Numbered from the stretch's first letter, positions 7,938 through 16,564 are shown. The stretch is DNA of 41,146 bases from Bacillota bacterium (GCA_030540195.1 JAUNWT010000012.1:1-41146); one strand, 5' to 3'. The notes: generated by a model from the sequence alone, not told the origin. Numbers and translations: made by a program.

Positions 7938-8675
7938 ATGAAAATCGGTGATATTGTTTGTCGAAAAAAATATCATCAAGATATTTCTTTTGAAATTATT
8001 GATATTAAAGACAATATTTATTATTTAAGAGGAATAGAATATCGTTTAATAGCGGATAGCGAAAAAGAAGATTTAGAACTTGTCCATGAAATAAGAAAAG
8101 TAGAAGATGTTGCTTTACCCCAAGAAAAGTGCTTAAAAGGAACAGTGTTGCATTTAGATGGAGATCCTGCTTATTTAAAAATGTGTATGAAAAAATATCA
8201 AGAATATGGCATCCATGCCTATGGGTACTATTTTAAAGAAGAAGAATTTGCGAGTCATATACAAGAATTGTTAAAAAAACATCATCCCCATTTACTCGTT
8301 ATTACGGGTCATGATGCTTTAAAGAAAGATGGACAAAAAAGAAATAGTCAAGATTATTTGCATAGTTTAGATTTCGTTGAGGCTATCAAACAAGCACGAC
8401 TTGTTCAACCGGATAAAGATGCTTTAGTCATCTTTGCAGGAGCATGTCAATCTTATTATGAGCTTTTAGTAGCTAGTGGGGCAAACTTTGCATCAAGTCC
8501 ATCAAGAAAAAATATTCATGCGCTCGATCCTGTTATTATTACAAGTCAAATTGCAAGTACTAATATAAAAGAATACGTTGATTTAGAAAAAGTCATAGAA
8601 AAGACCTCTTATAAACAATTAGGTGTTGGTGGTATTGATACTAGAGGGGTTGCAAGAAATTTATATCCGAGGTGA
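7938..8675 (+). CDS. yabG: Sporulation-specific protease YabG
   Basis: A 245-residue homologue of YabG, the cysteine protease that processes spore coat and germination proteins in Bacillus and Clostridioides. Recognisable blocks are MKIGDIVCRKKYHQDISFEI at the start, LHLDGDPAYLKMC, LLVITGHDALKK, LVIFAGACQSYYELLVASG and TRGVARNL at the end. H125 and C170 are the likely catalytic pair. It sits between ksgA and ispE as in Bacillus, although veg and sspF, which follow yabG there, are absent. Its stop codon lies inside the ribosome binding site of ispE. It points to a spore-forming lineage. It is somewhat shorter than the B. subtilis protein (about 290 residues). Confidence 0.9.
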   Translation: MKIGDIVCRKKYHQDISFEIIDIKDNIYYLRGIEYRLIADSEKEDLELVHEIRKVEDVALPQEKCLKGTVLHLDGDPAYLKMCMKKYQEYGIHAYGYYFKEEEFASHIQELLKKHHPHLLVITGHDALKKDGQKRNSQDYLHSLDFVEAIKQARLVQPDKDALVIFAGACQSYYELLVASGANFASSPSRKNIHALDPVIITSQIASTNIKEYVDLEKVIEKTSYKQLGVGGIDTRGVARNLYPR

Positions 8676-8680
8676 TTCAA

Positions 8681-9538
8681 ATGAAAATAAGAGCATATGC
8701 AAAAGTGAATTTAGCGTTAGATGTTGTTAGAAAAAGAGAAGATGGGTATCATGATTTAGAGATGATCATGGCACCAATTACTTTACATGATCTTATCTAT
8801 ATTAATGTTATTGATGAAGGAATTGAAATTGAATCCAATAGTAAAATCGTTCCTACCGATCAAAGAAACATTATGTATAAAGTCGCAAAGTTAATGCAAG
8901 AAAGATATGGACTTAAAAAAGGAGTTAAGATCTTTGTTTATAAACATATTCCAACGCAAGCAGGGCTTGCAGGAGGAAGTGCTGATGGTGCAGCCGTCAT
9001 TAAAGCAATGAACAAACTTTTTTATTTGAATTTATCTTATGAAGAAATGGCAGCTTTAGGAAAAGAAGTAGGGGCTGATATTCCTTTCTGTATATGTGAA
9101 AAAACAGCTTTTGTCGAAGGTGTTGGAGAAAAACTTCAATTCATTGATGAACCTTTTGAAGCCTATTTATTATTAGTTAAACCTAAAAAAGGTGTATCAA
9201 CTAAAAAAGCATTTACATCTTTAGATTTATCAAAGGTCATTCATCAAGATTGTCGTGCAATGAAAAAAGGAATTGAAGAAAAAGATTATCAAACTGTCAT
9301 AGATAATCTTCAAAATACTTTAGAACTGCCATCTATTAAAATGGTTCCACAAATTAAAGAAATCAAAAAAGAAATGATGAAGTTAGGATTTGATGGAGCT
9401 TTAATGTCAGGAAGTGGTTCTTGTGTCTTTGGTATTACAAGAGATCAAGAAATCTTAAATAAAGGATATGAATTCTTTAGAAAACGTTATTTTTTCGTTA
9501 GAAAATCAAAAATATTAAATAAAGAGGAAAATCTATGA
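8681..9538 (+). CDS. ispE: 4-diphosphocytidyl-2-C-methyl-D-erythritol kinase
   Basis: IspE, 285 residues, the ATP-dependent kinase of the non-mevalonate isoprenoid pathway. It is a GHMP kinase: AYAKVNLALDV near the N-terminus, the ATP loop PTQAGLAGGSADGAA (91-105), VGADIPF, and a C-terminal MSGSGSCVFG motif. An upstream GTG at 8672 is in frame, but it lies inside the Shine-Dalgarno GAGGTGATT (8669-8677), so ATG 8681 is the better start and matches the family N-terminus. It is the last gene of the rnmV-ksgA-yabG-ispE operon. Confidence 0.95.
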   Translation: MKIRAYAKVNLALDVVRKREDGYHDLEMIMAPITLHDLIYINVIDEGIEIESNSKIVPTDQRNIMYKVAKLMQERYGLKKGVKIFVYKHIPTQAGLAGGSADGAAVIKAMNKLFYLNLSYEEMAALGKEVGADIPFCICEKTAFVEGVGEKLQFIDEPFEAYLLLVKPKKGVSTKKAFTSLDLSKVIHQDCRAMKKGIEEKDYQTVIDNLQNTLELPSIKMVPQIKEIKKEMMKLGFDGALMSGSGSCVFGITRDQEILNKGYEFFRKRYFFVRKSKILNKEENL

Positions 9539-9555
9539 TATGATTTTCTTTTTTG
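9527..9555 (+). terminator. Probable terminator after ispE
   Basis: GAAAATC (9527-9533) pairs with GATTTTC (9542-9548), loop of 8, followed by T's at 9549-9554. The ispE stop codon lies in the loop. The AT-rich 7-bp stem makes it modest in strength. Confidence 0.5.
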
Positions 9556-9559
9556 TTGA

Positions 9560-9600
9560 AAAGATGAAGGAATTTGTAATAAATTGTCTTATTCATCTTT
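9560..9600. repeat. Nested inverted repeat upstream of glmU
   Basis: AAAGATGAA (9560-9568) is the exact inverse of TTCATCTTT (9592-9600), with an inner AATTT/AAATT pair (9571-9575 / 9581-9585). No T-run follows, so it is not a terminator. It could be an operator or a leader structure for glmU. No clear -35/-10 pair was found here. Confidence 0.45.
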
Positions 9601-9648
9601 AATTATGAGCTATATTTTGTTAGAATGTCGTCGTAGAGGGGTGTGACA

Positions 9649-11028
9649 ATGAAAACTTACGCAGTAGTAATGGCTGCCGGAAAAGGTACAAGAATGAAAT
9701 CCGACAAGCCTAAAGTTGTACATGAAGTACTATATAAACCAATGGTTTGTCATATCGTTGATGAATTAAAAGGTTTAGGTGTAGATGGTATTTATGTTAT
9801 TGTAGGACATAAAGCTGAAGAAGTTATGAAACTTGTTGATGGTGTTGAGTTCGTAATGCAAAAAGAACAATTAGGAACTGGACATGCCTTAATGCAAGCA
9901 AGAGATGTTTTAGGTGATAAAGAAGGAACAACGATTGTTTTAAATGGTGATGCACCATTAATCACAAAAGAAACATTACAAGGTCTTATTCAATATCATA
10001 ATGAACATCAAATGAAAGGAACAGTCATGACATGTGATTGTGACCTTAATAAAAAATTTGGGCGTATCATTCGTGAAAATGATCAAGTAAAAGGTATTGT
10101 TGAGTATAAAGATTGTACAGATGAACAAAGAAATATTTCTGAAATGAATGTTGGAGAATATTGCTTTGATAACGCGACTTTATTTAAAGCATTAGAATCT
10201 GTCACAAATAACAATGCTCAAAATGAATACTACATTACAGATGTAATTGAAATTATGAATCATCAAAACCTAAATGTTGGTGGTTATAAAATTGATGACT
10301 TATCAGAAGTTGGTGGAATTAATGATAAGTTTGAATTACAAGAAGCAACAAAACAATTACAATACCGTATTAATAAAAAACATTTATTAGATGGTGTAAA
10401 TATTGTAGATATGACAAATACTTATATTGGTAGAGATGTTGTTATTGGTCATGATACTACAATTGAACCAGGATGTATTATTAAAGGTAAAACAGTGATT
10501 GGTAATGGATGTCATATTGGACCTTATTGTGAATTTAATAATGTAGAAATCAAAGATAACGTAGAAATTAAATTCTCTGTTATTGAAGATTCAATTATTG
10601 AAAATGGTGTTGACATTGGACCTTATGCAAGACTTAGAAATCATTGTCATATCTTAGAAAATGTCCACATGGGTAACTTTGTGGAAATGAAAAAAGCAAC
10701 TTTTGGTAAAGGAAGTAAAGCTGCGCACTTAAGCTATATTGGAGATGCGACAGTTGGTGAAAACGTGAATATTGGCTGCGGTACTATTACCAGCAACTAT
10801 GATGGAAAAAATAAATTCCAAACAGTAATTGAAGACAACGTTTTCGTTGGCTGCAATTCTAATTTAGTTGCACCTGTAACAGTTGGTAAAAATGCATTTA
10901 TTGCAGCAGGATCAACAATTACAGATGAAGTTCACGAAGATGCTTTTGCGATTGCAAGAAGTAGACAAGTGAACAAAGAAGGTTATAGTAAAGTATTAGA
11001 AGAAAAAAGAAATAAAATAGGAAAATAG
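9649..11028 (+). CDS. glmU: Bifunctional UDP-N-acetylglucosamine pyrophosphorylase / glucosamine-1-phosphate acetyltransferase
   Basis: GlmU, 459 residues, makes UDP-GlcNAc for peptidoglycan and wall polymers. The N-terminal uridyltransferase domain has VVMAAGKGTRMKSDKPKVVH. The C-terminal half is a left-handed beta-helix acetyltransferase with hexapeptide repeats such as VVIGHDTTIEPGCIIKGKTV, plus the conserved GPYARLRN and KAAHLSYIGDA segments. An in-frame GTG at 9643 is possible, but AGAGGGG (9635-9641) is 7 bases before ATG 9649 and the family starts MKTYAVVMAAG. prs follows 14 bases later, as in Bacillus. Confidence 0.96.
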   Translation: MKTYAVVMAAGKGTRMKSDKPKVVHEVLYKPMVCHIVDELKGLGVDGIYVIVGHKAEEVMKLVDGVEFVMQKEQLGTGHALMQARDVLGDKEGTTIVLNGDAPLITKETLQGLIQYHNEHQMKGTVMTCDCDLNKKFGRIIRENDQVKGIVEYKDCTDEQRNISEMNVGEYCFDNATLFKALESVTNNNAQNEYYITDVIEIMNHQNLNVGGYKIDDLSEVGGINDKFELQEATKQLQYRINKKHLLDGVNIVDMTNTYIGRDVVIGHDTTIEPGCIIKGKTVIGNGCHIGPYCEFNNVEIKDNVEIKFSVIEDSIIENGVDIGPYARLRNHCHILENVHMGNFVEMKKATFGKGSKAAHLSYIGDATVGENVNIGCGTITSNYDGKNKFQTVIEDNVFVGCNSNLVAPVTVGKNAFIAAGSTITDEVHEDAFAIARSRQVNKEGYSKVLEEKRNKIGK

Positions 11029-11042
11029 GGGTAAAAGAAAAA

Positions 11043-11999
11043 ATGAAAAACAAAATTACAGTATTTGCTTTATCATCATCAGTAGAATTAGCACAAGATA
11101 TTTGTGATCATTTAGGATGTGAAATGGGAAAATCAAAAGTTCACCATTTCGCTGATGGAGAAATCTTAGTTGAAATTGATGAATCAGTACGTGGAAAAGA
11201 TGTCTTCATTGTTCAATCAACATCTAATCCTGTTACTGAAAACTTAATGGAAATCTTAGTTTTAGCTGACGCTTTAAAAAGAGCATCTGCTGGAGAAATC
11301 ACAGCAATCATGCCTTATTTTGGATATGCTAGACAAGATAGAAAAGCAAAACCAAGACAACCAATTACATCAAAACTTGTTGCTGACTTATTAACAACAG
11401 CTGGTGTTAATCGTGTTGTAACAATTGATTTACATGCTGCACAAATTCAAGGATTCTTCAATATTCCTGTAGATGATATGCAAGCATTACCATTAATCTG
11501 TAATTATTTCAAAAATAAAAACTTAGATGATATTTGTGTTGTTTCTCCAGACCATGGTGGAGCAACTCGTGCTCGTAAAATGGCAGTTGCTTTAGATTGC
11601 CCAGTAGCAATCATCGATAAAAGAAGACCAAAACCAAACGTTGCTGAAATCATGGGTGTTTTAGGTGATGTTGAAGGTAAAAACTGTATCATGATTGATG
11701 ATATGATTGATACAGGAGGAACAATCGTTGCAGGTATCGATATGTTAATTGAAAAAGGTGCAAAAAATGTTTTCGTTGCTTGTACACACCCAGTATTCTC
11801 TGGACCTGCAGTAGAAAGATTGAAAAACTGTGCAGCTAAAGAAGTAGTTGTGACAGATACAATTATTTTACCTAAAGAAAAACAATTCGATAAATTAAAA
11901 GTTGTTTCAGTAGCATCATTACTTGCTAAAACAATTGAAAGTATTGAAAATAATTTACCAGTAAGTGATGTTTTCCAAGAATTTGATTTCGAAAAATAA
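11043..11999 (+). CDS. prs: Ribose-phosphate pyrophosphokinase
   Basis: PRPP synthetase, 318 residues, transfers pyrophosphate from ATP to ribose 5-phosphate, feeding purine, pyrimidine, histidine and NAD synthesis. Conserved segments are HHFADGEILVEI, the FGYARQDRK loop, the VVTIDLHAAQIQGFF metal/ATP segment, VVSPDHGGATRAR, and the PRPP loop MIDDMIDTGGTI. It lies directly after glmU (glmU-prs is a widely conserved pair) and is followed by a good terminator. Confidence 0.97.
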   Translation: MKNKITVFALSSSVELAQDICDHLGCEMGKSKVHHFADGEILVEIDESVRGKDVFIVQSTSNPVTENLMEILVLADALKRASAGEITAIMPYFGYARQDRKAKPRQPITSKLVADLLTTAGVNRVVTIDLHAAQIQGFFNIPVDDMQALPLICNYFKNKNLDDICVVSPDHGGATRARKMAVALDCPVAIIDKRRPKPNVAEIMGVLGDVEGKNCIMIDDMIDTGGTIVAGIDMLIEKGAKNVFVACTHPVFSGPAVERLKNCAAKEVVVTDTIILPKEKQFDKLKVVSVASLLAKTIESIENNLPVSDVFQEFDFEK

Positions 12000-12010
12000 T
12001 ATAAATTTTA

Positions 12011-12038
12011 AAGTCTTCCGTTTTGGAAGGCTTTTTTT
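12011..12038 (+). terminator. Terminator after prs
   Basis: AAGTCTTCC (12011-12019) pairs with GGAAGGCTT (12025-12033), one G-T pair, loop of 5, followed by 7 T's. Confidence 0.9.
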
Positions 12039-12161
12039 GTTTCTTTTGTGAAACATGGAAAAAGCTGAATAAACTCAATAAATATAAGATAAAAAAGAAT
12101 ATTTTGTTGCACAAGTGAAACAAAAATACAAATTGAAAAAAAGAAAAGAAATGTTAAACTC

Positions 12162-12190
12162 TCTTTAGTTAGCAAAGACTAACTTATAAT
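12162..12190 (+). promoter_or_regulatory. Promoter region of haem operon with DtxR-like dyad
   Basis: TATAAT (12185-12190) is a clear -10 box; the -35 region at 17-base spacing (TCTTTA, 12162-12167) is poor. Between them lies the dyad AGTTAG (12167-12172) / CTAACT (12179-12184). TTAG-TTAG half-sites recall the DtxR/IdeR operator style (TTAGGTTAGSCTAACCTAA), although the spacing differs. The -10 box directly abuts the dyad, so a bound protein would block RNA polymerase. Regulation by iron is expected for such genes but is inferred here. Confidence 0.5.
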
Positions 12191-12205
12191 TAAAGGGAGG
12201 ACAAA

Positions 12206-13819
12206 ATGAAAAAATTATTAAAGATAACACTTGCTTTAATGATGGCTTTAGGATTACAACTGACATCATTAAATGCAGTTAGCGCATTAAATATTGATTT
12301 ATCAAAAGCAGGAACTTATCAAATTCCTGTAAAGAATTTAAAAAGTGCTGCGCCCATACCAGCAGTACAAACAGCCTTCGCAAATGCCTTTGGTGATTCA
12401 TTAGAAGTAACTGTTGATAAAGATGGTAAAATGCAAGCTGTTGCTACGTTACAAAATATGATTATTAATATAGGAAAAGAATATTATGCAAATGTTTTAA
12501 CTATTTCTAATGGAACAACGCTTTCTACAAAAGTAGAAAAAGCTACACAAGGAATGGCTGGAGAAACAGTAGAAGTAGAAGTTCCAGAAAAGATTTCTTT
12601 TGAGTTGCCTCAATTAGATGAAAATAATTCAACTGTTTTACCAATTACAGTTGATTTTATGAATGCTTTTATGGGTAATGGTAAAGATTATCCTACAAAT
12701 GTAACTTTAACACTAGATTTAGAAAATGCAAAAGAATTACAAAAAGAATATACATTAGAAGATGGTACTTATGATGTTCCTGTTAATGTATTAAAAGAAA
12801 ATAGTGATGATCAATCAATGGCGGCCCAAGCTGTAGAATCAGCGCAAGTGACTGTTAAAAATAATGAAGTTGTTGTTACTTTAAAATTAAAAGAAATGAC
12901 AATATATGGACAAACGGCTTCAGTTGATAAAATGGAATATCAATTAAAAGATGGAATCTATAAAGAAGCTACAGTTATTGAAGAAGAAAATGGACATCCA
13001 ACCAAAGTACAATTTAAATTAGATGAAAACACAGAACTTACAAACGTTAGATTTTATTATGGTGGAAGTCAAAGAGGTGCATCTGCTAGGTTACAGTTAA
13101 AATTAGATGGTCTTACAAAAGTAGATCCAACACCAGAAACTCCTAAAAACGATAACGATAAAAAAGAAGATGGAAATAAAAAAGAGGAAGAAGTCATTAC
13201 TCGTTTTAGTAAAGATGGTACATATGAAGTGAATGTTGCTTTATGGAATGCAACAAGTGATAAAGAATCTATGGCAGCAGATGCTTTAAATAATAAAGCA
13301 AAAATTATTGTTAAAGATGGAAAAGCCACAATGTATATTTCTACTAAAGAAATGACATTTGGGACAATTAAAGCCAGCTTACAAGAATTTTATATTGGTA
13401 ATAGTTCGAGTGATTATAAAAATCATAGTGCCACAATTATTGAAAAAGATGTACAAAGGAGTCCAACATTATGGGCCTTTGAATTACCTCATGAAAATGA
13501 ATATATCGATGTCATGATGAATCCACATGTTGCTATGATGGGTAATATGGATTTAGGTGCAAGAATTAAAGTGGATTATACTACTTTAACATATGTTTCA
13601 AATCAAACGGAATTAAAAACTACTACAGAAAATAATCAAAAGGTAAATGATCCAGTTGAAAAGACAAATTCTAAAGATCAAACAACAAATAACAATCAAA
13701 CAAATGAAAATAAAGTTGTTAAAACAGGTGATGAAACTGCTATTAATATGATGGTAATGTTAATGGTTATTTCTTTAGTTATGATAGGAGTTATTTTAAG
13801 AAAAAAACATGAGGCATAA
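12206..13819 (+). CDS. Secreted three-NEAT-domain haem-binding surface protein
   Basis: A 537-residue protein with a signal peptide (cleavage near residue 27). Three NEAT-type beta domains lie at about 35-173, 187-302 and 338-461; the last two open with DGTYDVPVNVL and DGTYEVNVALW, followed by the lip-helix signature D-x-x-SMAA. A Lys/Glu-rich linker joins domains 2 and 3. The C-terminus is a wall-sorting type signal: VVKTGD (504-509), a hydrophobic span, then RKKHEA. The motif is not canonical LPxTG. NEAT domains capture haem at the surface. The usual Y-x-x-x-Y haem motif is not seen; domain 3 instead has a Met/His-rich loop (M437, M438, H441, M444, M445, M448). First gene of the haem operon, with AAAGGGAGG before the ATG. 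Confidence 0.85.
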   Translation: MKKLLKITLALMMALGLQLTSLNAVSALNIDLSKAGTYQIPVKNLKSAAPIPAVQTAFANAFGDSLEVTVDKDGKMQAVATLQNMIINIGKEYYANVLTISNGTTLSTKVEKATQGMAGETVEVEVPEKISFELPQLDENNSTVLPITVDFMNAFMGNGKDYPTNVTLTLDLENAKELQKEYTLEDGTYDVPVNVLKENSDDQSMAAQAVESAQVTVKNNEVVVTLKLKEMTIYGQTASVDKMEYQLKDGIYKEATVIEEENGHPTKVQFKLDENTELTNVRFYYGGSQRGASARLQLKLDGLTKVDPTPETPKNDNDKKEDGNKKEEEVITRFSKDGTYEVNVALWNATSDKESMAADALNNKAKIIVKDGKATMYISTKEMTFGTIKASLQEFYIGNSSSDYKNHSATIIEKDVQRSPTLWAFELPHENEYIDVMMNPHVAMMGNMDLGARIKVDYTTLTYVSNQTELKTTTENNQKVNDPVEKTNSKDQTTNNNQTNENKVVKTGDETAINMMVMLMVISLVMIGVILRKKHEA

Positions 13820-13836
13820 AAATGCCTCATATTTTT
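13811..13836 (+). terminator. Intra-operon terminator/attenuator between NEAT and Shp-like genes
   Basis: GAGGCAT (13811-13817) pairs with ATGCCTC (13822-13828) around an AAAA loop, followed by an interrupted T-run (13830-13836). It overlaps the NEAT gene stop codon (13817-13819) and lies just before the next gene's GGAGG. The downstream gene has no promoter of its own, so partial read-through is likely. Confidence 0.6.
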
Positions 13837-13847
13837 ATGGAGGAACT

Positions 13848-14732
13848 ATGAAAAAAATATTACAAATAAATATTCTTATAATGATGTTATGTATGTTTAT
13901 AACACCAGTTCATGCTTTAAGCGATGGGGCTTATTTAGTAGGGCGTTCCACAAGTTATACCAATCCTCTAACAGGTCAAACAGAAGATGGTGGAGAAAAT
14001 ATTGCTTTAGGTGAAAGCATGGTAGGAAATATTGTAGAAAGTCAATTATTAGTTGAACAAACTAATGGGAAATACTATATCACAGTGGGTTTAGGTTTAG
14101 CTTCGAATGTAAGCAATGTTCGTTTTAAGGTAATGAATTCAAGTGGTTCAATGAGTCCTATTTCAGCTACAAGAACAGGAAGTAGTAGTGCTAATGGCGA
14201 TACTGTTAATCATTATCGTTTACAAGTAAGTTCACTTGATCTTTATATAAGCCCAATTATGTATGTCAATCCAATGGGGAGAGATGTTCAATTCTTTATT
14301 AAACCAAATATTTCCTCGGCAATAGCAGGAACAGGAATTTATAGTAGTCAAATGATTCCACAAGAATCAACATCAATGTCTAATCAAAATGAGCAAGAAA
14401 ATACAACAGCACAAAGCACTTCAAAACAAAAGGAAACAAAAGAAACAAACCCATCAACTGAAACAAATACAACAGAAGAAACACCACAAGAAGAATCAAT
14501 AACAGTAGGAACCGTTACTAAAGAATCACTTATGGAAAATGCTACAGGATTGAGTAATCATTTAATAAATTCTAAAGGAAAAGTAGATAAAAATTTAAAA
14601 CTTACTACAAAGAATTTAAAGAAAAATATAAAAGAGGAAAAGACTACAAAAAATTATTATCCATTATTTATAGGTGTTGGTATTGTGATTATTTTAGGAG
14701 GAATCATTTATGTTAAAAAAATTAAAAAGTAG
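13848..14732 (+). CDS. Shp-like membrane-anchored haem-binding protein
   Basis: A 294-residue protein with a signal peptide (about 1-23), a domain (24-165) resembling the streptococcal Shp haem-binding fold, a Thr/Glu/Asn-rich stalk (175-220), and a C-terminal membrane span (271-288) with a Lys tail. Shp holds haem with two methionines; here M58 (ALGESMVG) and M143 or M138 (SPIMYVNPMGRD) are plausible ligands. An upstream ATG at 13809 is in frame but lies inside the preceding hairpin; GGAGG (13839-13843) before ATG 13848 and the signal peptide decide the start. It would pass haem from the NEAT protein to the lipoprotein encoded next, which it overlaps by 23 bases. Domain call is moderate. Confidence 0.7.
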   Translation: MKKILQINILIMMLCMFITPVHALSDGAYLVGRSTSYTNPLTGQTEDGGENIALGESMVGNIVESQLLVEQTNGKYYITVGLGLASNVSNVRFKVMNSSGSMSPISATRTGSSSANGDTVNHYRLQVSSLDLYISPIMYVNPMGRDVQFFIKPNISSAIAGTGIYSSQMIPQESTSMSNQNEQENTTAQSTSKQKETKETNPSTETNTTEETPQEESITVGTVTKESLMENATGLSNHLINSKGKVDKNLKLTTKNLKKNIKEEKTTKNYYPLFIGVGIVIILGGIIYVKKIKK

Positions 14733-15600
14733 TTTATTACTTGTTTGTTTACTATCGCTTATAACAGGATGTGTAAACCAAAATCAACAAGTTCAAAATA
14801 CAAAAGAAATTTCTGTTGTTGCAACTTCTATTGCCGTTACAGAGATACTTGATCAATTGGGTGTTTCTAAAGAACAAGTTATTGGTATTCCTCAAAGTGA
14901 TAGTTACACGGTTCCTAAAAAATATCAAAAAGCAACAAAAGTAGGTAATGCTATGTCACCTGATATGGAAAAGATTTCTAATTTAAATCCAAATCTTATT
15001 TTAAGTCCTAATTCATTAGAGAGTGATCTTGTAAATAAATATGAAAAATTAAAAATAAGTTCAAGTTTTTTAAATCTTAAAAACTTATCAGGAATGTATA
15101 AAAGTATTGAAGAATTAGGAAAGTTATTTAATAAAGAAAAACAAGGAGAAAAACTTATTAATGAATATGTAAATTACATGATTTCTTTTAGAGAAAAATA
15201 TCAAAATAATGTGAGTCCACGTGTTTTAATTTTAATGGGACTTCCTGGAGGAAGTTATGTTGTTGCCACAGAATCAAGTTATGTTGGTGATTTAGTGAAA
15301 TTAGCAGGTGGAACAAATATTTATGGTGATGGCGAAGGAAAAGATTTTGTTAATGTAAGTGTAGAAGATATGTTAAAACAAAATCCAGATCTTATTTTAA
15401 GAACTTCTCATGCCATGCCTGAACAAGTAAAAGAATATTTTCAACAAGAATTTTCTAATAATGAAACATGGCAACAATTTGATGCTGTTAAAAATAATAA
15501 AGTATTTGATTTAAACAATGAATATTTTGGAATGAGTGCTAATTTTAATTATCAAAAAGGATTAGAGACATTAGAAGGAATTTTATATGAAAACAATTAA
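14710..15600 (+). CDS. Haem ABC transporter substrate-binding lipoprotein (IsdE/SiaA-like)
   Basis: A 296-residue lipoprotein with lipobox ITGC (Cys21), two-lobed helical-backbone binding fold (BtuF/TroA class). It keeps the haem-ligand context of IsdE: a Met in GNAMSPDMEKI (M82; IsdE uses M78 in the same motif) and a His in TSHAMPEQV (H234; IsdE H229). It receives haem outside the membrane and docks on the permease. The Shine-Dalgarno TTAGGAGGAATC lies within the end of the Shp-like gene, which it overlaps by 23 bases. It overlaps the permease gene by 14 bases, so the cluster is translationally coupled. Confidence 0.88.
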   Translation: MLKKLKSSLLLVCLLSLITGCVNQNQQVQNTKEISVVATSIAVTEILDQLGVSKEQVIGIPQSDSYTVPKKYQKATKVGNAMSPDMEKISNLNPNLILSPNSLESDLVNKYEKLKISSSFLNLKNLSGMYKSIEELGKLFNKEKQGEKLINEYVNYMISFREKYQNNVSPRVLILMGLPGGSYVVATESSYVGDLVKLAGGTNIYGDGEGKDFVNVSVEDMLKQNPDLILRTSHAMPEQVKEYFQQEFSNNETWQQFDAVKNNKVFDLNNEYFGMSANFNYQKGLETLEGILYENN

Positions 15601-16564
15601 AAAACATCCGTTTATTTTTATAGCAAGTTTAGTTGTTTTATTAGGAATTACTTTCTTTATTGCAATCAATACAGGAACCATTAAAGTATCTTTTATTCAA
15701 TTACTAAAAGGTTTATTTGTTGAATATAACAAAGATGTTGCCAGTGTTTATCAAATACGTTTTCCTCGAGTTATTGTAACAATGTTGGTGGGTTGTGCTC
15801 TCGCTTTATCAGGATTATTATTTCAAGTAGTTTTAAAAAATCCCTTAGCGGATCCAGGGATTATAGGAATCAGCGCAGGAGCGCAAATAGTAAGTTTACT
15901 TGTAGGTATATTTTTACCAGAACTTTATACAATAAAACCAATATTAACGTGTTTAGGAGGGCTAATAGCATTTTTCTTAATCTATAGTTTATCTTGGAAA
16001 TCAGGATTAAAAACAACAAGAATTATTCTTGTAGGTGTTGCAATTCATTATACGATTACAGCAATGATTTCCTTTATTGAAAGTATTTCTTCATCTATTT
16101 CATCATCTACAAGTTCTGTTATTTTATATACCTGGAATGATGTTCAATTATTGATTATTTATATTTTACCAATTTTAATTATTTTATGCTTTCTAACAAA
16201 AGCTTGTGATTTATTAGTATTGGAAGATCGTACATTATTATCATTAGGAATTAATGTTAATCTTTATCGTTTTATGATTTCTTTATTAGCAGTTCTTTTA
16301 TGTAGTGTTTCAGTTGCGATTGCAGGCGTGTTAAGCTTTGTAGGTTTACTTGTTCCTCATCTTGCACATTTATTTGTAGGTAATAAGCATAGTTATTTAT
16401 TACCAGCATGTGGGTTATTAGGAGCGATTATTTTATTAATGGCAGATACAGTTGGTAGAGTCATTATTGCTCCTTACGAAATTGCCCCAGCTATTTTAAT
16501 GGCTTTAATAGGAGGACCATTATTTATTGTTTTATTAAAAAGGAGTTCAATGCATGAAAGTTAA
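15587..16564 (+). CDS. FecCD-family haem ABC transporter permease
   Basis: A 325-residue polytopic membrane protein of the FecCD/BtuC class with about 9-10 membrane spans. Recognisable segments are FPRVIVTMLVGCALALSGLLFQ, LADPGIIGISAGAQ, and the coupling-helix region GVLSFVGLLVPHLAHLFVG followed by LLPACGLLGAIILLMADTVGR. It forms the haem channel, probably as a homodimer. It overlaps the binding-protein gene by 14 bases and the ATPase gene by 11 bases. Confidence 0.92.
   Translation: MKTIKKHPFIFIASLVVLLGITFFIAINTGTIKVSFIQLLKGLFVEYNKDVASVYQIRFPRVIVTMLVGCALALSGLLFQVVLKNPLADPGIIGISAGAQIVSLLVGIFLPELYTIKPILTCLGGLIAFFLIYSLSWKSGLKTTRIILVGVAIHYTITAMISFIESISSSISSSTSSVILYTWNDVQLLIIYILPILIILCFLTKACDLLVLEDRTLLSLGINVNLYRFMISLLAVLLCSVSVAIAGVLSFVGLLVPHLAHLFVGNKHSYLLPACGLLGAIILLMADTVGRVIIAPYEIAPAILMALIGGPLFIVLLKRSSMHES

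Noticed and set aside
12048-12122. Two GTGAAACA words (12048-12055 and 12115-12122) resembling parS half-sites
   Set aside because: Only one arm of the palindrome matches in each case; such half-sites are expected by chance in AT-rich DNA.
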